Below are positions 62,751-64,000 of a stretch of DNA of 64,000 nt, in pieces. The stretch covers positions 69,501 to 133,500 of the forward strand of contig NZ_JACFXV010000048.1 of NCBI RefSeq assembly GCF_014050225.1, read 5' to 3'. The DNA is from Stappia albiluteola. GTDB lineage: Bacteria; Pseudomonadota; Alphaproteobacteria; Rhizobiales; Stappiaceae. Both the position numbers and the translations under genes were made by a program. How positions within the stretch are numbered: the first letter of the stretch is position 1; every line of letters begins with the position of its first letter. The notes beneath the pieces were generated by a model, which had not been told where the DNA came from, did no database searches, and saw only the letters and a program-made list of their open reading frames with translations.

Positions 62751-62790
62751 TCAAGAAGCCCGCCGGAACGGGTTCCGGCGGGCTTCTTGA
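62751..62790 (-). terminator. Strong stem-loop terminator after the peptide ABC ATPase genes
   Basis: A perfect 18-bp stem (62751-62768 and 62773-62790) has a 4-base loop. Reading leftwards the stem ends in GCTTCTTGATTCTT, which is T-rich. It lies 18 bases beyond the ATPase stop and insulates it from the ars operon. Confidence 0.85.
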
Positions 62791-62808
62791 TTGCAAAAGG
62801 ACTGCCGG

Positions 62809-63639
62809 TCAGGCCGCCCGTTTCGCCAATCTCGCTTTGATGCTGTTGACGTCGGCGCGCGGCGTGGCGGCGAACAGCGTCTTCGTGTAGCTGTGCCGCG
62901 GATTGTCGAATACCTCGTCGCGGGTGCCGTATTCCACCGCCTCGCCGAAATACATCACCATCACCTTGTCCGCGATGTAGCGCACCACCGAAAGGTCGTG
63001 GCTGATGAAGACGTAGGTGAGGTTAAACTCCTCCTGGAGATCGGCAAGCAGGTTCAGGATCTGGGCCTGCACCGAAAGGTCGAGAGCGGAAACCGGCTCG
63101 TCCAGGACCAGCAGCTTCGGCTTCAGCATGATGGAGCGGGCGATGGCGATACGCTGGCGCTGACCGCCGGAAAACATGTGCGGGTAGCGGCCGTAATGCT
63201 CCGGCTTCAGGCCCACCTTCTGCAGCATGGCAAGGGCGGCATCGCGCCGCTCGGCCGCCGGCATGTCGGTGTTGAGCAGTAGCGGCTCCTCAAGCACCGC
63301 GCCGATCTTCTGACGCGGGTTGAGCGACCCGTAGGGATTCTGGAAGACGATCTGCACTTTCTGGCGCATCTCCCGCGAGACGCCGTATTTGGCGATGTCG
63401 ATCGGCTGGCCGTCGATCTCCACCGTGCCGGCGGTCGCCGGGTCGATCATGGTGAGGATGCGCGCGAGCGTCGACTTGCCGCAGCCGCTCTCGCCGACCA
63501 CGGCAAGCGTGGTGCCGCGCTCCACGTCGAAGCTGACGCCCTTCACCGCCGACAGGATACGCGGCTTGGTGAAGATACCGCCCTTGATGACGTAGTCGCG
63601 CTTAAGGTCGCGGACCTTGAGGATCGCGTCGCCGCTCAT
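62809..63639 (-). CDS. Peptide/opine-type ABC transporter ATP-binding protein (DppF/OppF-like)
   Basis: A 276-residue ABC ATPase. Walker A is GESGCGKST, the Q-loop is [12 protein letters not shown], the signature is [13 protein letters not shown], and Walker B is [12 protein letters not shown]. The C-terminal extension with [15 protein letters not shown] is typical of Opp/Dpp ATPases. It overlaps the upstream ATPase gene by four bases (ATGA). The oligopeptide or other ligand is defined by genes outside the window. Confidence 0.92.
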   Translation of the reverse strand: MSGDAILKVRDLKRDYVIKGGIFTKPRILSAVKGVSFDVERGTTLAVVGESGCGKSTLARILTMIDPATAGTVEIDGQPIDIAKYGVSREMRQKVQIVFQNPYGSLNPRQKIGAVLEEPLLLNTDMPAAERRDAALAMLQKVGLKPEHYGRYPHMFSGGQRQRIAIARSIMLKPKLLVLDEPVSALDLSVQAQILNLLADLQEEFNLTYVFISHDLSVVRYIADKVMVMYFGEAVEYGTRDEVFDNPRHSYTKTLFAATPRADVNSIKARLAKRAA

Positions 63640-64000
63640 GCCGTGGCCTCCTTGGGCGCGGTTTCGAAGAGGGCGCGGAAATCGCCAACGGTCGGCAGCC
63701 GGTCGCCGGTCGCGTTCTCCGGCAGGGCGGACAGCAGCGCCTTCGTATAGGGATGTTTCGGGCTTTCGAAGAGCGACAAGACGTCCGCCTCCTCCATCTG
63801 CCTGCCCTGATACTGCACCACGACGCGATCGGCGGTCTCCGCCACCACGCCCATGTCGTGGGTGATCATGATCAGGCCCATGCCGCTTTCGGCCTGCAGC
63901 TTCAGCAGCAGGTCGAGGATCTGCTTCTGGATCGTCACGTCGAGCGCGGTCGTCGGTTCGTCGGCGATCAGGAGCTTCGGGCTGCAGGCGATCGCCATGG
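63636..64000 (-). CDS. Peptide-type ABC transporter ATP-binding protein (DppD/OppD-like), C-terminal part
   Basis: The gene enters from the right edge and only its last 120 codons are visible. These contain Walker B ([12 protein letters not shown]), the H-loop region ([18 protein letters not shown]) and the Opp/Dpp-type C terminus ([16 protein letters not shown]). It pairs with the DppF-like ATPase downstream. The Walker A and signature motifs lie mostly outside the window. Confidence 0.9.
   Translation of the reverse strand, partial: MAIACSPKLLIADEPTTALDVTIQKQILDLLLKLQAESGMGLIMITHDMGVVAETADRVVVQYQGRQMEEADVLSLFESPKHPYTKALLSALPENATGDRLPTVGDFRALFETAPKEATA

Overview
The window is a GC-rich, gene-dense chromosomal or chromid segment of an alphaproteobacterium, most likely a member of the Rhizobiaceae (Rhizobium/Shinella/Ensifer-like). 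The gene content supports this: a DUF2160-type glycerol ABC transporter, an aqpS-type arsenic operon, the hutIHGU/hutF arrangement, an Entner-Doudoroff aldolase, a trans-4-hydroxyproline cluster, and RIME-like and CCCCTCACCC-type palindromic intergenic repeats. I see no rRNA, tRNA, CRISPR, phage or transposase genes. The genus cannot be fixed from this sequence alone.

Layout. 0-1.2 kb: end of a glycerol-type ABC transporter operon (two permeases, DUF2160). 1.3-4.4 kb: zinc uptake, znuA divergent from znuC-znuB-zur, with two Zur boxes between them. 4.4-5.6 kb: an AT-richer island with one coiled-coil/winged-helix protein and an unexplained run of stem-loops. 5.6-7.9 kb: pgi-eda. 7.9-14.1 kb: a leftward nucleoside/nucleobase BMP-type ABC transporter operon ending in a CodA-like deaminase. 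14.2-16.4 kb: a chemoreceptor. 16.5-17.2 kb: hutC. 17.7-25 kb: a DUF4212/acetate-type symporter, a cNMP-CBS-nucleotidyltransferase protein, a small membrane protein, a receiver-domain protein and a membrane sensor fused to a DEDDh exonuclease. 25.1-25.9 kb: a GlpR-like repressor with twin operators. 26-32.2 kb: an amine/keto-acid catabolic set (class III aminotransferase, BKACE, GNAT, acetylpolyamine-amidohydrolase-like, FAD oxidase, RidA), interrupted by a lipoprotein-bearing segment between two copies of the aminotransferase 3' end. 32.3-40.4 kb: a MarR/NicX/hydrolase/acyl-CoA dehydrogenase-fold/CoA ligase/TRAP transporter set that looks like a ring-cleavage pathway. 40.3-41.9 kb: type III polyketide synthase plus ICMT-type methyltransferase. 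42-48.7 kb: histidine utilisation. 48.7-49.6 kb: three palindromic repeats around a DUF559 gene. 49.6-53 kb: CoA-transferase, SDR and a second class III aminotransferase. 53.3-57 kb: tex and a RecD-like helicase separated by a RIME-like element. 57-61.1 kb: hydroxyproline epimerase, dehydrogenase, deaminase and regulator. 61.1-62.7 kb: arsR-arsC-aqpS. 62.8-64 kb: two peptide-type ABC ATPases, the second running off the window.

How it fits together. Most of the window is import plus catabolism of nitrogenous small molecules (nucleobases, amines, a probable pyridine-type ring compound, histidine, hydroxyproline, peptides), with local regulators. Several regulator sites can be read directly: paired Zur boxes, paired GlpR-like palindromes, HutC-type sites at both hutC and hutI/hutF, paired HypR-type palindromes and an ArsR-type palindrome. 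The strongest candidates for undescribed biology are (i) the symporter/nucleotidyltransferase/receiver/sensor-exonuclease set with its unusually structured leader, (ii) the NicX-centred pathway that adds a CoA ligase and an acyl-CoA-dehydrogenase-fold protein lacking the usual C-terminal catalytic Glu, (iii) the structured intergenic element at 4633-4713, and (iv) the repeat-flanked DUF559 gene.
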